Below, one piece after another: positions 1-11,991 of a DNA stretch of 64,000 bases. The position numbers and the translations under genes were made by a program. The notes below the pieces were generated by a model. The model did not search any database and was not told the DNA's origin. It was given only the letters and a program-made list of their open reading frames with translations. The DNA comes from Opitutaceae bacterium TAV5 (GTDB taxonomy: Bacteria > Verrucomicrobiota > Verrucomicrobiia > Opitutales > Opitutaceae): NCBI GenBank assembly GCA_000242935.3, contig CP007053.1:6433001-6497000 (forward strand), in the 5' to 3' direction. Within the stretch, counting starts at the first letter, position 1. Each line of letters opens with the position of its first letter.

Positions 1-3000
1 TCGCCCGCGGAGTAGCGGGTGGAGGTCGTGATCGTGCTGTTCGTGAGCTCGATGTTGGCCTCGGCATTCGACGTGGTGTCGATCGTCACGCCATGCGACC
101 CGTAACCGCCGGAATTCGAGGTGGAATAGGTCGTGTAGTCGTCGGACCATGCGATGAGGGATGCCTCGTTGAGGATAACATTACCCCGGGCGGTCAGGTT
201 GATGCCGCCGGACTGGATATAGACGAGATCATCGTACTCCTGGGGCCTGCCTGCCGTCAGCACGGTACCGGAACCGAGGTGGAGGTTGCCGAGAGATTCG
301 ATGGCGATGCTGCCTTTGGGAGTCGTCAGACTGACACCGGCAAGCAGCAGATCGGTATAGGACCGGAGACCGAAGGTCGCGTCGGAACCCACATCCACCT
401 TGAACGAAGTGCCGGGATCGAACGTAAAACCGGTGGCGGCAAGGAAGAGGCCGCCCTCGAGCCCGAACGTGGCAAGGTCCCCGGAGAAGGTAAACTCGCG
501 GGCATAATACGAACTGGCCTGCCAGCCGAGGGTCTCGAAAAAGGCTGTCGAATCGGGAGTGACCGCAATGCTTTGCGCCACGACGCCGGTAAACGTGTCG
601 TAGCCGGCGGGCAGTGTGAAACCGGAGGGCAGCCCCATCTGCTCGCGGGTGAGGACCGCGGGGGCGTCGTAAGAGAAGAGGAAGTTGTTGGAGATTTCCG
701 GATACGTATAACACGGTCCGGATCCGATCTCGACAAACTCGAGTTCGCGGCCGGGCGTGAAGATGTAGTCGAGTTTGCTGCCGCGGAAATCGGTGTCCGT
801 CAGCTTGAGAATGTGGATCGGGGATTCGACGGTGCCGATGTTGAGCGCCGGAATGTAGAAGGCGCCCGAGTAATACACCGATTCGCTGTCGATGATGCTG
901 CATCCCCAGGTGACGCCGCAACCGAAGGTGACACTGCCTTCGACGAAGGAGTAGCCGGTCGAGACGAGACCATCGCGGCTCTTCAACGTGAGCAGCGCGC
1001 CATCGCCGATGGAGGTGTCCTTGAAGAAGAGGCTGGTCGCGGCCGCGTCCAGCGTGGCGGTGCCGCCGATCGAGGAGCCCTTGAACACAATGCTGCCGAG
1101 GGGAGAATCGATGGACGCAGAGCCGATGGCGTGCGCGCCTTCGCCGAGCATACTGCCCTTGATCACGACCGTGCCGGTGGCGGCGATACGCAGCGAGCCC
1201 TCGATGTTTTCCATCGAGTCGAGTTTGACCGAGGAGCCTTGCAGATCGATGAACTTGCCGGCCGCCGACGCGGACAGCGTGGCACCCTTCAGTGTCAGGT
1301 CGCCGGTCGTCGTGATGCTGACGTTGCCGGACCCGGAACTGAAAATCGAACCCGACGGAGCCTTCAGCGAAAGCGCCGTGACCGCGATGTCCTGCCCGGC
1401 CGTGACAATCGCCTGGATGCCGGAGAGCACGGAGCCGGTGCTGAAGTCGATGCTGCCTGCCGGCGCGCTCAGGACGAGCGAGGCGATGTCGAGGCTGCCG
1501 CCCGCACCGATGTGGTTGAACCGGATGTCGCCGAGTGTGGCGGTTGCAACGAGAGCGTCACCGGCGCCGAACACGGTGTTGTCGGCCGTCAGGTCGCCGG
1601 TCGATGCCGTGAGGGCAACCACGCCTTCGGCCGAACTCCATACGCCGCCGTCCAGGTGGATGGAGCCGGCGTTGACGACAAGCGAATCCGTGCCGCTGAC
1701 CGTGGCGCCGGTGAAGTCGATCGCGCTGATCCCGTTGAACGAGACGGAACGACCCTCGATCACCAGACCGCCCGGCGAGGCATCGAGCGTCGCGCCATTG
1801 ATGCCGATCTCGTCGCCGGCGCGAAGCGTGATCGAGGAGGCGTCGAGCGTGCTGTTGGCCACAATGACGGACTGGCCATCGGAGGCGTCGAACTGGAGGG
1901 ATGCGCCCGAAAAAATCGAATTCACGACCGTGATCCCTTCGCCGGTGGCCGTCAGGAGGACGCTGCCCTCCGGTCCGGCCGTGAAGGTGCTGTCATAGAC
2001 GGAAACCGTGTTGCCGAAGAGGGAGATGTCTTCCCCGGCGGTGATTTGCGAATTGGAAAGCTGCACGAGCGGACTGTCGAAAAAGACATTGCCCGTCTGG
2101 GCCGTGATCACGACCGGGCCGGCCGCGGAATAGAAGCTGAAGGCTCCGCCCACCGAGATGTCGCCGGTGGCGGTTTTCAGCGTGATGGAGTCGGCGGAAA
2201 GCGTGGCGCCGTCGATGGTGATCCCGGTCGCAGCGATGAGCTTGAGATCCGAAGCGGGTGAAGCCACCTGCGTGGAATACAGCGACAGCAGGCCGTACGA
2301 CGGCCCGCCGGCGGTGATGCTGCCACCGGAGAGGTCGATGGAACCGCCCAGCGAAGTGAGGTTGATGCCGCCGTCGGGATTGAGAATATGGACGCTGTCG
2401 AGAGCCAGCGACTGCACGGAGACAAGATCGAGCGTGCCGCCGGGCGTGGCGAAAGAGACACCGAGTGTGGTGCCCGGAGCGATGGTGAGCGCATGGGCGG
2501 CGAGGAAGAGGTGGGTCGTCGCCGGATCGGAGAGGACAAACGTGGTCGTGTTGTCGGCCGTGCTGGCGGTGGAAAGTATCGTGGCGCCATTATTGCCGGC
2601 ACCGGGATTGCCGCCGATCTCGAAGACGATACCGCCGATAAAGATCGAGGGCATGGCGCCGAGCGGCCCGAGTTCGACGGTGCCGTCGGCGAGAATCGTG
2701 CCGGCGAGGATGCCGGTGACCGGCCCGGAAACGACGCCGGCAGGCAGGAACTGCTCGGGAATCTCGACCGGGTCGCGGAAGATCGCCTCCTCCGGGATGG
2801 TGAGGTTGGTGCCAAGGACGACCGTGGAATTGAGATTGGCGAGCAGCCGCTCCGCATCGGATAGCGGAGGCGGACCGCCGTTGTCGCCGGGAAGAGTGCC
2901 GTTGCCGGCAGCGGCGGTCGCCTGCTGGCGCACGTCGGCATCGTTGGCGACCATGAAGTCGTCGGAACTGGTCGCGCCGATGATGACGAGGCCGGTGCGG

Positions 3001-3722
3001 ACGAGTTCGCCGTCGTCGATCCTGTGTCCCTGGATGTTGATGCTTTCCCGGATCAGCTCCTCCGAGCCGAGCGGGTATTTGAAGCCGTTGACGAGAAGCG
3101 ATTCGGAAACGAGGGCGTCGAGATCGAAGTCGAGAACAGGGCCTTGCTCCGGGTCACCGGCTTGCGAATCGGCCGCCGGCATGAGGAAAGTCATCTGGCC
3201 CGCCTTGACGACGAGTTCGCGTCCGTTGGGGAACGTGACCCTGGCGGTGCCTTCGAGCACCATGAGCTTGAAACCGCCGTCGCTCGTCGCCGTGACCATG
3301 ATGGTGGTGCCGATCACCGACGCCGCGACGGAATTGGTGATGATGGTGCCGCCGCCCTTCCCGGTCGGGGAATGGAAGAGCACGGTGCCACTCTTCAGCC
3401 GGATGGAGCGGCTGTCTTTCTCGAACGAAAAGACTGCGCTGGAACCCACCCGGGCAATGGTGCCGTCGTCGATCTGGAGTTGCGCGCGCGAACGGCGACC
3501 GGTGCGAAGCAGATCGGGAGCCCGAAAGGGCGCATCCACCTGGGCGGGTTGCGCCTGGAGGCTGGCGTGGTCGACGACGCTGACCTCGTTGACGATTTCG
3601 GAGATGACGGCTTCGGAAAACGTCTTCGGCGCCTGGTCATCCGCATGCGAGACAGATGAGGCGAACAGAAGACAGGCAAACGCAGCGAAGGCCAGGCGGC
3701 CAGTGGAGCAAGCAGTTTTCAT
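1..3722 (-). CDS. FecR-domain secreted beta-helical giant protein (3' end beyond window)
   Basis: The reading frame opens at the ATG at 3722-3720 on the minus strand and stays coding to the left edge, about 1,240 residues visible, so the C-terminus lies outside. Residues 1-27 are a signal peptide (MKTACSTGRLAFAAFACLLF start, cleavage near SHA). Residues about 50-190 match a FecR domain: an RTGRRSRAQLQIDDGTIARV stretch, then the SVAASVIGTTIMV and LEGTARVTFPNGRELVVKAG strands typical of FecR proteins. The remainder is low in Cys and Lys, rich in G/A/S/T/V, and made of short beta-strand repeats (LTASTGDL, LVLSAPAGSIDF) like a right-handed solenoid adhesin. The FecR domain here probably serves an exported surface protein and not a sigma-factor circuit, since no sigma or TonB gene is adjacent. 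It is divergent from carB. Function as an adhesin is inferred. Confidence 0.8.
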   Translation of the reverse strand, partial: MKTACSTGRLAFAAFACLLFASSVSHADDQAPKTFSEAVISEIVNEVSVVDHASLQAQPAQVDAPFRAPDLLRTGRRSRAQLQIDDGTIARVGSSAVFSFEKDSRSIRLKSGTVLFHSPTGKGGGTIITNSVAASVIGTTIMVTATSDGGFKLMVLEGTARVTFPNGRELVVKAGQMTFLMPAADSQAGDPEQGPVLDFDLDALVSESLLVNGFKYPLGSEELIRESINIQGHRIDDGELVRTGLVIIGATSSDDFMVANDADVRQQATAAAGNGTLPGDNGGPPPLSDAERLLANLNSTVVLGTNLTIPEEAIFRDPVEIPEQFLPAGVVSGPVTGILAGTILADGTVELGPLGAMPSIFIGGIVFEIGGNPGAGNNGATILSTASTADNTTTFVLSDPATTHLFLAAHALTIAPGTTLGVSFATPGGTLDLVSVQSLALDSVHILNPDGGINLTSLGGSIDLSGGSITAGGPSYGLLSLYSTQVASPASDLKLIAATGITIDGATLSADSITLKTATGDISVGGAFSFYSAAGPVVITAQTGNVFFDSPLVQLSNSQITAGEDISLFGNTVSVYDSTFTAGPEGSVLLTATGEGITVVNSIFSGASLQFDASDGQSVIVANSTLDASSITLRAGDEIGINGATLDASPGGLVIEGRSVSFNGISAIDFTGATVSGTDSLVVNAGSIHLDGGVWSSAEGVVALTASTGDLTADNTVFGAGDALVATATLGDIRFNHIGAGGSLDIASLVLSAPAGSIDFSTGSVLSGIQAIVTAGQDIAVTALSLKAPSGSIFSSGSGNVSITTTGDLTLKGATLSASAAGKFIDLQGSSVKLDSMENIEGSLRIAATGTVVIKGSMLGEGAHAIGSASIDSPLGSIVFKGSSIGGTATLDAAATSLFFKDTSIGDGALLTLKSRDGLVSTGYSFVEGSVTFGCGVTWGCSIIDSESVYYSGAFYIPALNIGTVESPIHILKLTDTDFRGSKLDYIFTPGRELEFVEIGSGPCYTYPEISNNFLFSYDAPAVLTREQMGLPSGFTLPAGYDTFTGVVAQSIAVTPDSTAFFETLGWQASSYYAREFTFSGDLATFGLEGGLFLAATGFTFDPGTSFKVDVGSDATFGLRSYTDLLLAGVSLTTPKGSIAIESLGNLHLGSGTVLTAGRPQEYDDLVYIQSGGINLTARGNVILNEASLIAWSDDYTTYSTSNSGGYGSHGVTIDTTSNAEANIELTNSTITTSTRYSAG

Positions 3723-4068
3723 GAGGAATGCGGAAGCGTTCCGTAGGCGATGTGTGTGTGGTAGATGGTCTGGCAGTCGCCGGTATCAGCCGGGGCAGAA
3801 ACCGGCCGGCATGTCGGATGCCGGAATAAGGCTTCGAAGAAGAAGGACAAAATGATGTTTAATGGCAATTAGCATTTCATCTGATAGCCGAAAAATTTGC
3901 AGCCCGCCGCTGCAGGCGAAGGTCATGGCCCTGCGCATAAGCAAAAACACTGCAACAGAATCAGCGAATTGCATATTATTCATAACAGTAGGCGGCGGGG
4001 TATTTTTCTCCGGCTTTCCACTTGCGCAGCCTGCCGTGCGGACGCAACCCTCCGTGAAATCCACACCC
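3723..4068. other. Divergent intergenic region between the FecR-type gene and carB
   Basis: This stretch of 346 bases separates two divergent genes and must hold both promoters. It is clearly more A/T-rich than its surroundings (for example 3851-3900 and 3955-4010). I see no convincing hairpin, operator or small gene in it. The carB frame is open upstream to 3862, but that part has no similarity to carbamoyl-phosphate synthase. Confidence 0.5.
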
Positions 4069-7311
<3,243 letters not shown>

Positions 7312-7653
7312 TTCCACGGAGACCCCCCGGGGGGCGAGTCAGAATGAAGTCAACAGAGCGGCGGCGTCCCCGCCGCCGCTCCGTCAATCCCGGCACCGCT
7401 GACATCACTTGCATGTTACCCCCTCCTTCCGACCGGGTGTAATCGAACGTGGTGGTGGCATGGGCATCCTGCCCATGAAGTGGCACGGGCTTCCAGCCCG
7501 TGTTCCGGAAGGCGGCGCTTCGCGCCGTCCACGGGCAAGGATGCCCGTGCCACTTTTTCCGCCAATCCGGCTATTCACCACTTCCGATTACACTCCTCCC
7601 CCGACCCCCGGGCAGGCTTGCATCGTTGTCGGTCTGCCCCCGAACATGGCAGG
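7312..7653. repeat. Intergenic cluster of GC-rich hairpins (composite repeat copy 1)
   Basis: The gap between carB and the HAD gene contains no gene but a string of palindromes. There is a GAGCGGCGG/CCGCCGCTC hairpin at 7357-7382, then CATGGGCATCCTGCCCATG at 7459-7477, CACGGGCTTCCAGCCCGTG at 7484-7502, a GGCGGCGCTTCGCGCCG hairpin at 7511-7527, and CACGGGCA/TGCCCGTG arms at 7530-7549 followed by a T run. Modules two and three recur together in two other gaps of this window (10436-10478 and 51019-51062). The final hairpin plus T tract could also end carB transcription. Confidence 0.8.
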
Positions 7654-8328
7654 ATGCTGCGCGCACTCATTTTTGATTTCGACGGACTGATGGTGGATAC
7701 CGAAACCGCCATTATCGATGCATGGACCCGCATCCATGCCGATGACGGCTTCACTCCGCGGCATGAGGTGTTGCGTGCGCTCGTCGGCCATGTCGATTTC
7801 AAGATCGATGTCTGGTCTGCGTATCCCGATAATCATGACAAGGCGGCGCTGGATCTGCGCTGGCGCGAATCCGCCCGGCGCATGATGTATGCCGCACCGG
7901 TGCTGCCCGGCGTGGAATCGCTGCTCGCCGAGGCCAAGGCCGCCGGCCTGAAGCTGGCGGTGGCCTCCAACTCCAGCCGCAAACACGTCCACGGCCATCT
8001 CCGGCACCGGAAACTGGAACAGTGGTTCGACACGATCTGCACGCGAGACGAAGTGGAGCACCCCAAACCCGAGCCTGATATTTACCGGCTGGCATTGACC
8101 CGGCTCGGTGTGGAGCCGGGTGAGGCGATCGCTTTCGAGGACTCGCGCCCCGGCCACGAGGCCGCGCATCGCGCCGGCCTGCGCGTCATCGTGATCCCCG
8201 GCCCGTCCACCCGGCACGACACGTTTCCCCACGCGATCCGCCAGTTCGCATCCATGGCGGAAGCCACCCTCTCCGCCCTGGCAGTATTGCCGCCCGACTG
8301 GGTTGCCCCGTCACCGGATCGTGTCTGA
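7654..8328 (+). CDS. HAD-superfamily hydrolase, beta-phosphoglucomutase-like
   Basis: A 224-residue cytoplasmic phosphatase or phosphomutase of HAD subfamily IA. Motif I is DFDGLMVD with the nucleophile Asp8 and acid/base Asp10, motif II is VASNSS, the Lys of motif III lies in HPKPEPDIY, and motif IV is FEDSRPGHEAAHRAG. The alpha-helical cap after motif I and the pattern of the loops resemble beta-phosphoglucomutase and sugar-phosphate phosphatases (YcjU/GPP type), but the substrate cannot be read from the sequence. The start MLRALIFDFDG was chosen because the family begins a few residues before motif I; the frame upstream is repeat-derived. It stands alone, after the hairpin cluster. Confidence 0.9.
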   Translation: MLRALIFDFDGLMVDTETAIIDAWTRIHADDGFTPRHEVLRALVGHVDFKIDVWSAYPDNHDKAALDLRWRESARRMMYAAPVLPGVESLLAEAKAAGLKLAVASNSSRKHVHGHLRHRKLEQWFDTICTRDEVEHPKPEPDIYRLALTRLGVEPGEAIAFEDSRPGHEAAHRAGLRVIVIPGPSTRHDTFPHAIRQFASMAEATLSALAVLPPDWVAPSPDRV

Positions 8329-8352
8329 TACCAGCGTCCCGAATGTTTTTGA

Positions 8353-8382
8353 TTTTACACCAAGGCCGCAAAGGACGCGAAG
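8353..8382. repeat. Left arm of a palindromic repeat split by the IS630 element
   Basis: The sequence TTTTACACCAAGGCCGCAAA onward at 8353-8382 is complementary to 9538-9566 (TTTGCGCTCTTTGCGGCCTT onward) at about 25 of 29 positions. Removing the insertion at 8390-9524 rejoins the two arms into one hairpin with a loop of about 16 bases. A related AAGGCCGC core lies at 57100-57140. Confidence 0.75.
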
Positions 8383-8389
8383 AAGGTAA

Positions 8390-9524
8390 TACCAAGTTGC
8401 ATTCAAAGATATAAAAACCCTGAGTCGATCCAGGGGAAGCAAGTGAGGCTGCGCAGGCGTTGAGGATCATGGAGCAGAAGCTCCAGCTCGGTTTTTAGTC
8501 GAGCTTCGACTGCGTCAAGGTCCGGGAAGAGGCGGTTGGCGAAGCCCTTTTCCCGGACTTCATCCCAGACGTGTTCGACCGGGTTGCATTCCGGGGTGTA
8601 GGCCGGCAGCAGTTCCAGGCGGAGGCGCTCCGGCACGGGAAGGCGACGGGACTTGTGCCATCCCGCACCATCCAGAAACATCAGCAGGCGTTCGTCCGGC
8701 CAGCGGGCGAACAGGTCCAGCAGAAAGCGAGACATCGCGTCGGTGTTGCAGCGCGGCGAGATCGTGGCGAAGCCCTCGGCGTGGAGCGGACAGACCGCGG
8801 CGAAGGCGTAGAGGGACTCCCTGACGACTTGCCGCGGCACCCTGGGGCGCACGCCCGCGGGAGCCCAGCAGGAGCGCAACACGCTGATGCGGCCAAAGCG
8901 TCCTTCGTCCATGAACAGCACCCTCAGCCTCGCGCCGTGACGCGCCTTTTCCTGTGCGAGGATCCCGGCGAACTTTTTTTAAACGCGACCTGCGCTTGCG
9001 GGTCTTTTTTGGGATGGGAGGGGCGCGGCACGATCTTGCGCCAGCCGGCCCTGGCCAGCAGACGGTAAACGGTGGTCGCCGCCACCGGGTGTCCGACCAG
9101 GTCCTCGTAGTCGCGCTTGAACGCGTGGGCCTGGATCATATGGCCCTCGCCGGCGGCGGGCACGTGCCTGGCCAGCAACCCGGTCTCCTGCTCCGTGGAC
9201 AGATGCGAACGCCTGCGGCCCCCGCGTCCGGGCCTGCCGACCAGGAACACGTCGCCTTCGCGCAGGTAACGGGAATGCAGCATCCGCACCGTGTTCACAC
9301 TCAAGCCGGTCACCATCGCAATCTGCTCGACGGGTGCCGCGTTCAAAGCTCGCATCAAAACCGCCTGCACCCGCCGTTGATCGGCCACGCTCCTGGCTTG
9401 GCGCAGGATCTCTCGCAGACGGGGCACGCAGCCTTCGGGAAACAACTTGGGTGGTCTCATCAAAAAGCCTCCTGTTATACTCCCCGAAACCTTCGGTTCT
9501 TATATCTTTGAATGCAACTTGGTA
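8390..9524 (-). mobile_element. IS630-family insertion sequence, complete
   Basis: The element is bounded by inverted repeats of at least 25 bases. The left end starts TACCAAGTTGCATTCAAAGA at 8390 and the right end, read on the minus strand from 9524, starts with the same bases. The outer TA on each side fits the duplicated TA target of IS630/Tc1-type elements, which leaves 1,131 bases between the TAs. Inside lies a single transposase, encoded on the minus strand in two frames. Both ends and all catalytic residues look intact, so it may be active or recently inserted. Confidence 0.9.
8403..9463 (-). CDS. IS630-family transposase made by -1 frameshifting
   Basis: Two overlapping frames encode one transposase. 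The upstream frame (9463 to 8924) holds the N-terminal HTH (VEQIAMVTGLSVNTVRMLHS) and the start of the linker. The downstream frame holds the DDE core: first Asp in LFMDEGRFG, second in MFLDGAGWHKS, Glu in NPVEHVWDEV. They join at the heptamer A AAA AAG at 8979-8973, where a -1 slip turns AFKK into AFKKKFAGILAQEKARHG, giving a seamless protein of about 350 residues. The downstream ATG at 8921 lies inside the catalytic motif and is not a likely start. Frameshifting at A-runs is known for IS630 members; its operation here is inferred from the slippery site and the perfect fusion. Confidence 0.88.
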
Positions 9525-9537
9525 TAACTGGCAATCC

Positions 9538-9566
9538 TTTGCGCTCTTTGCGGCCTTTGTGTAAAA
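9538..9566. repeat. Right arm of the palindromic repeat split by the IS630 element
   Basis: This partner of 8353-8382 ends in GCGGCCTTTGTGTAAAA, the reverse complement of the left arm with four mismatches. Beyond it, 9567-9681 holds no gene that I can support. Confidence 0.75.
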
Positions 9567-9681
9567 ATCCGAAGGTTTTGGGGCTTTGGTATGATTTCAT
9601 TGCTTGTCCGATTTCACCTGTGCGCACCCGATCTGCCGGAAACATCATGAATGTAGCGACAGACGTCTCTGCCTTCCGGCC

Positions 9682-10347
9682 TCAAAACAGCGTGGCCTGC
9701 CAGAGGTCGTCGCGTTTGCCACCGTCGAGAGTGCTCATGCCGAGGAGCCAGGGTAGCGGCCGCTCCGCGATTGATCGCTCTTCGACCAGGCGGGTGAGCA
9801 GCAGCGCGCCGGCCAGCGCATCGTAAAGCGCGGCGTGGTACCGGCGCCGGTCCGGTGGACAATGCTCCGCCGCCACCGCATCGAGCTTCGCCTGCAATCC
9901 GAATGCCGTCACCAGTTCTCCCAGCTTCGCCGTCGCGAGTCCGTCGTATAATTGCGGATACAGCCGGCCGGTGTCGATCCAGGGTCCCCAATCCGTCAGC
10001 CGCTCTCCTTCCCTCGCAAAATCGGGCGAGGTTCGCGGATAGGGCCACACGGATTTGATCAGCGAATTTTCCGCCTGGGCAAAATGAGCGGCCAGCGGCC
10101 CCGATTCGCGAAAGCCGGCAAACAGTTCGAAATCGTCGTGAAACAGCGCGTGGGCCGCCACCGTTTCGGCATCGAGGCCGTGGACCGCGCTGTCCTCCGC
10201 CCGGATGCAGCCGGTCGCGCGGCAGAGGCGGGTGTGCGAACGGATGATCCCGCCGTCACGGATCGTCACCACACCGTACTCGAGAATGCCGGAAGCGAGG
10301 CTGCCTTCGAAATCGACGAAATGAATGAGATGACGGGTCCAGGACAT
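9682..10347 (-). CDS. DEDDh-type 3'-5' exonuclease (DnaQ/epsilon-like)
   Basis: A 221-residue exonuclease-fold protein. Exo I is HFVDFEGS with the two metal-binding acids Asp12 and Glu14. Exo III is RRYHAALYDALAGALL, giving the His and Asp of the DEDDh class. Exo II (around HFAQAENSLIK) is weaker, but an aligned acidic or Asn residue is present. Family members process 3' ends during proofreading, repair or RNA turnover; which one applies cannot be told. The start at MSWTRHLIHF was preferred because the upstream part of the frame reads into a repeat. It is not in an obvious operon: pilC ends about 165 bases upstream, separated by a hairpin repeat. Confidence 0.8.
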   Translation of the reverse strand: MSWTRHLIHFVDFEGSLASGILEYGVVTIRDGGIIRSHTRLCRATGCIRAEDSAVHGLDAETVAAHALFHDDFELFAGFRESGPLAAHFAQAENSLIKSVWPYPRTSPDFAREGERLTDWGPWIDTGRLYPQLYDGLATAKLGELVTAFGLQAKLDAVAAEHCPPDRRRYHAALYDALAGALLLTRLVEERSIAERPLPWLLGMSTLDGGKRDDLWQATLF

Positions 10348-10435
10348 GGCGGGCGCGGCGCGTGACGGTGAAGAGGTGTGCGTCTTCCGCGAACCCACAG
10401 CAACACCGGAGAGCGGGCGGGAGGCCAGAGCAAAG

Positions 10436-10503
10436 CACGGGCTGGAAGCCCGTGGTACTCATGGGCAGGATGCCCATGCCACATTGCGAGCAGGACGCCC
10501 GCG
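10436..10503. repeat. Composite hairpin repeat copy 2
   Basis: CACGGGCTGGAAGCCCGTG at 10436-10454 and CATGGGCAGGATGCCCATG at 10460-10478 are followed by a GGACGCCCGCGCCAC tail. This is the reverse-complement orientation of the copy at 7459-7502, placed immediately downstream of the pilC stop codon. It could attenuate or end transcription of the pilus operon. Confidence 0.8.
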
Positions 10504-10511
10504 CCACCGAC

Positions 10512-11831
10512 TCAGTTGGAAAGCGTCTGGATGATCCTGATGAGCGGCATGAACATCGCGATGACGATGGTGCCGACGATCACCGCGAGGAAGACGATCA
10601 TGACCGGCTCGATGATCGACGTGATCGACGCGACGGCGTTGTCCACCTCGTCGTCGTACACGTCGGCGATGCGGTTGAGCATGTCGGGGAGCGCACCGGT
10701 TTCCTCGCCGACTTCCACCATCGAACTGACCATTGTCGGGAAGATGCGGGTGGCCTCGAGCGGTTTTCCCACGCTGTCACCCTCCTTCACGCGGTCGTGC
10801 ACGGAGTTGAGCGCGTTGGCGACATGGACGTTGCCCGAGGTGTCGCGGGTGATGAGGAGAGCCTGGAGGATGGGGACGCCGGACGTGAGCAGGGTGCCGA
10901 GCGTGCGGGTGAAACGGCCGACCGCGGCCTTGAGGAAGAGAGGACCGACGGCGGGGGTCTTGATGAGAATCCTGTCGATGATACTGATGCCGAACTTCGT
11001 CTTTTTGAAGGCCTTGAAGAGTATCCAACCACCAATCACAATGCCGAGGGTGATCAGGAAATGGTCCTTGATGAATCGACTGACGCCGAGCACGAGACGG
11101 GTGATGTCGGGGAGAGGCTGGCCCTTGAGCAGGCCGTCGAAGATTTCCTCGAACTTGGGGATAACAAACACCATCAGCGCCGCCACAACCGCAACGGCCA
11201 CGAACATGATGATCAGCGGGTAGGTCATGGCAGACTTGACCTTGCCTCTGATTTTCATGGCTTTTTCCATGAACTTCGAGAGGCGGTCGAGCACGGTGCC
11301 GAGCACGCCGCCCGCCTCGCCGGCCTTCACCATGTTCACATAAAGGCGGTCAAAAATTTTCGGATGCTGCAGGAGACCATCGGAAAAGGTACCGCCGGAG
11401 CGGATGGTCTCGGCGATGTCATCGATAGCCACTTTGAAGGCGGGTCTTTTTTCCTGCCGGGCCAGCGTTTCCAGGCTGCGGAGAATGGGCATGCCGGCGT
11501 TGATGAGGGTGGCAAGCTGGCGGGTGAAAAGGGTAAGGCCTTTCTGGTTGATGGCCTTGCCGAAGGTCATCGGCCTTTTCTTCTTCGTGCCGGAGCCGCC
11601 GAGATTGAGCCATGACTTGACATCGGCTCCACCGCCGCCCTGCCCTCCCTTGGCTGTTTTTTTCGGACCGAGCCGGAGGTTGCTCGCATTGCCTTCGCCC
11701 ATGATCTGCGTCGGGAGCAGACCCTTGGCCTTGAGCTCGATCGTGGCTTGTTCGGAGGAGGCAGCTTCAATCACGCCCTTGCGGTCTTTGCCGGTGGCGG
11801 AATCAATGGCGGTGTAGGTGAACTTCGGCAT
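10512..11831 (-). CDS. pilC: Type IV pilus / type II secretion inner-membrane platform protein
   Basis: A 439-residue GspF/PilC polytopic protein of the inner-membrane platform on which the assembly ATPases act. It begins MPKFTYTAIDSATGKDRKG, the usual family N-terminus, and has two T2SSF repeats: LFTRQLATLINAGMPILRSL around residue 130 and FTRTLGTLLTSGVPILQALL around 330. Transmembrane segments lie near LIIMFVAVAVVAALMVFVIP, FLITLGIVIGGWILF and the C-terminal VMIVFLAVIVGTIVIAMFMP. A glycine- and lysine-rich linker sits near residues 65-100. It is the last gene of the minus-strand pilus cluster, about 160 bases after pilB. Pilin and pilMNOPQ genes are not in the window. Confidence 0.94.
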   Translation of the reverse strand: MPKFTYTAIDSATGKDRKGVIEAASSEQATIELKAKGLLPTQIMGEGNASNLRLGPKKTAKGGQGGGGADVKSWLNLGGSGTKKKRPMTFGKAINQKGLTLFTRQLATLINAGMPILRSLETLARQEKRPAFKVAIDDIAETIRSGGTFSDGLLQHPKIFDRLYVNMVKAGEAGGVLGTVLDRLSKFMEKAMKIRGKVKSAMTYPLIIMFVAVAVVAALMVFVIPKFEEIFDGLLKGQPLPDITRLVLGVSRFIKDHFLITLGIVIGGWILFKAFKKTKFGISIIDRILIKTPAVGPLFLKAAVGRFTRTLGTLLTSGVPILQALLITRDTSGNVHVANALNSVHDRVKEGDSVGKPLEATRIFPTMVSSMVEVGEETGALPDMLNRIADVYDDEVDNAVASITSIIEPVMIVFLAVIVGTIVIAMFMPLIRIIQTLSN

Positions 11832-11991
11832 AGGGGAGAATTTTTGATAAAAGATGCCGGATTTTCGCCCGCTGGCAAGATGACAGATGGGCCGGAAAGC
11901 CGGGAAATGCCCGCGAAACCCGCGAAATGACACAAAATCGGAATATCCTGTTTGCCTTTCGTGTCACCTCTCGGGTCTGGCGGACCAAAGA

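Noticed and set aside
93-3855. Two long open frames on the plus strand (93-2261 and 2158-3855)
   Set aside because: Their composition is Arg/Glu/Gly-rich without any family motif, and they are antisense to the FecR-type gene, whose signal peptide and domain are clear. High GC keeps the antisense frames open.
3862-4068. Upstream extension of the carB frame
   Set aside because: It has no similarity to carbamoyl-phosphate synthase and contains A/T-rich promoter-like sequence; the family start is at 4069.
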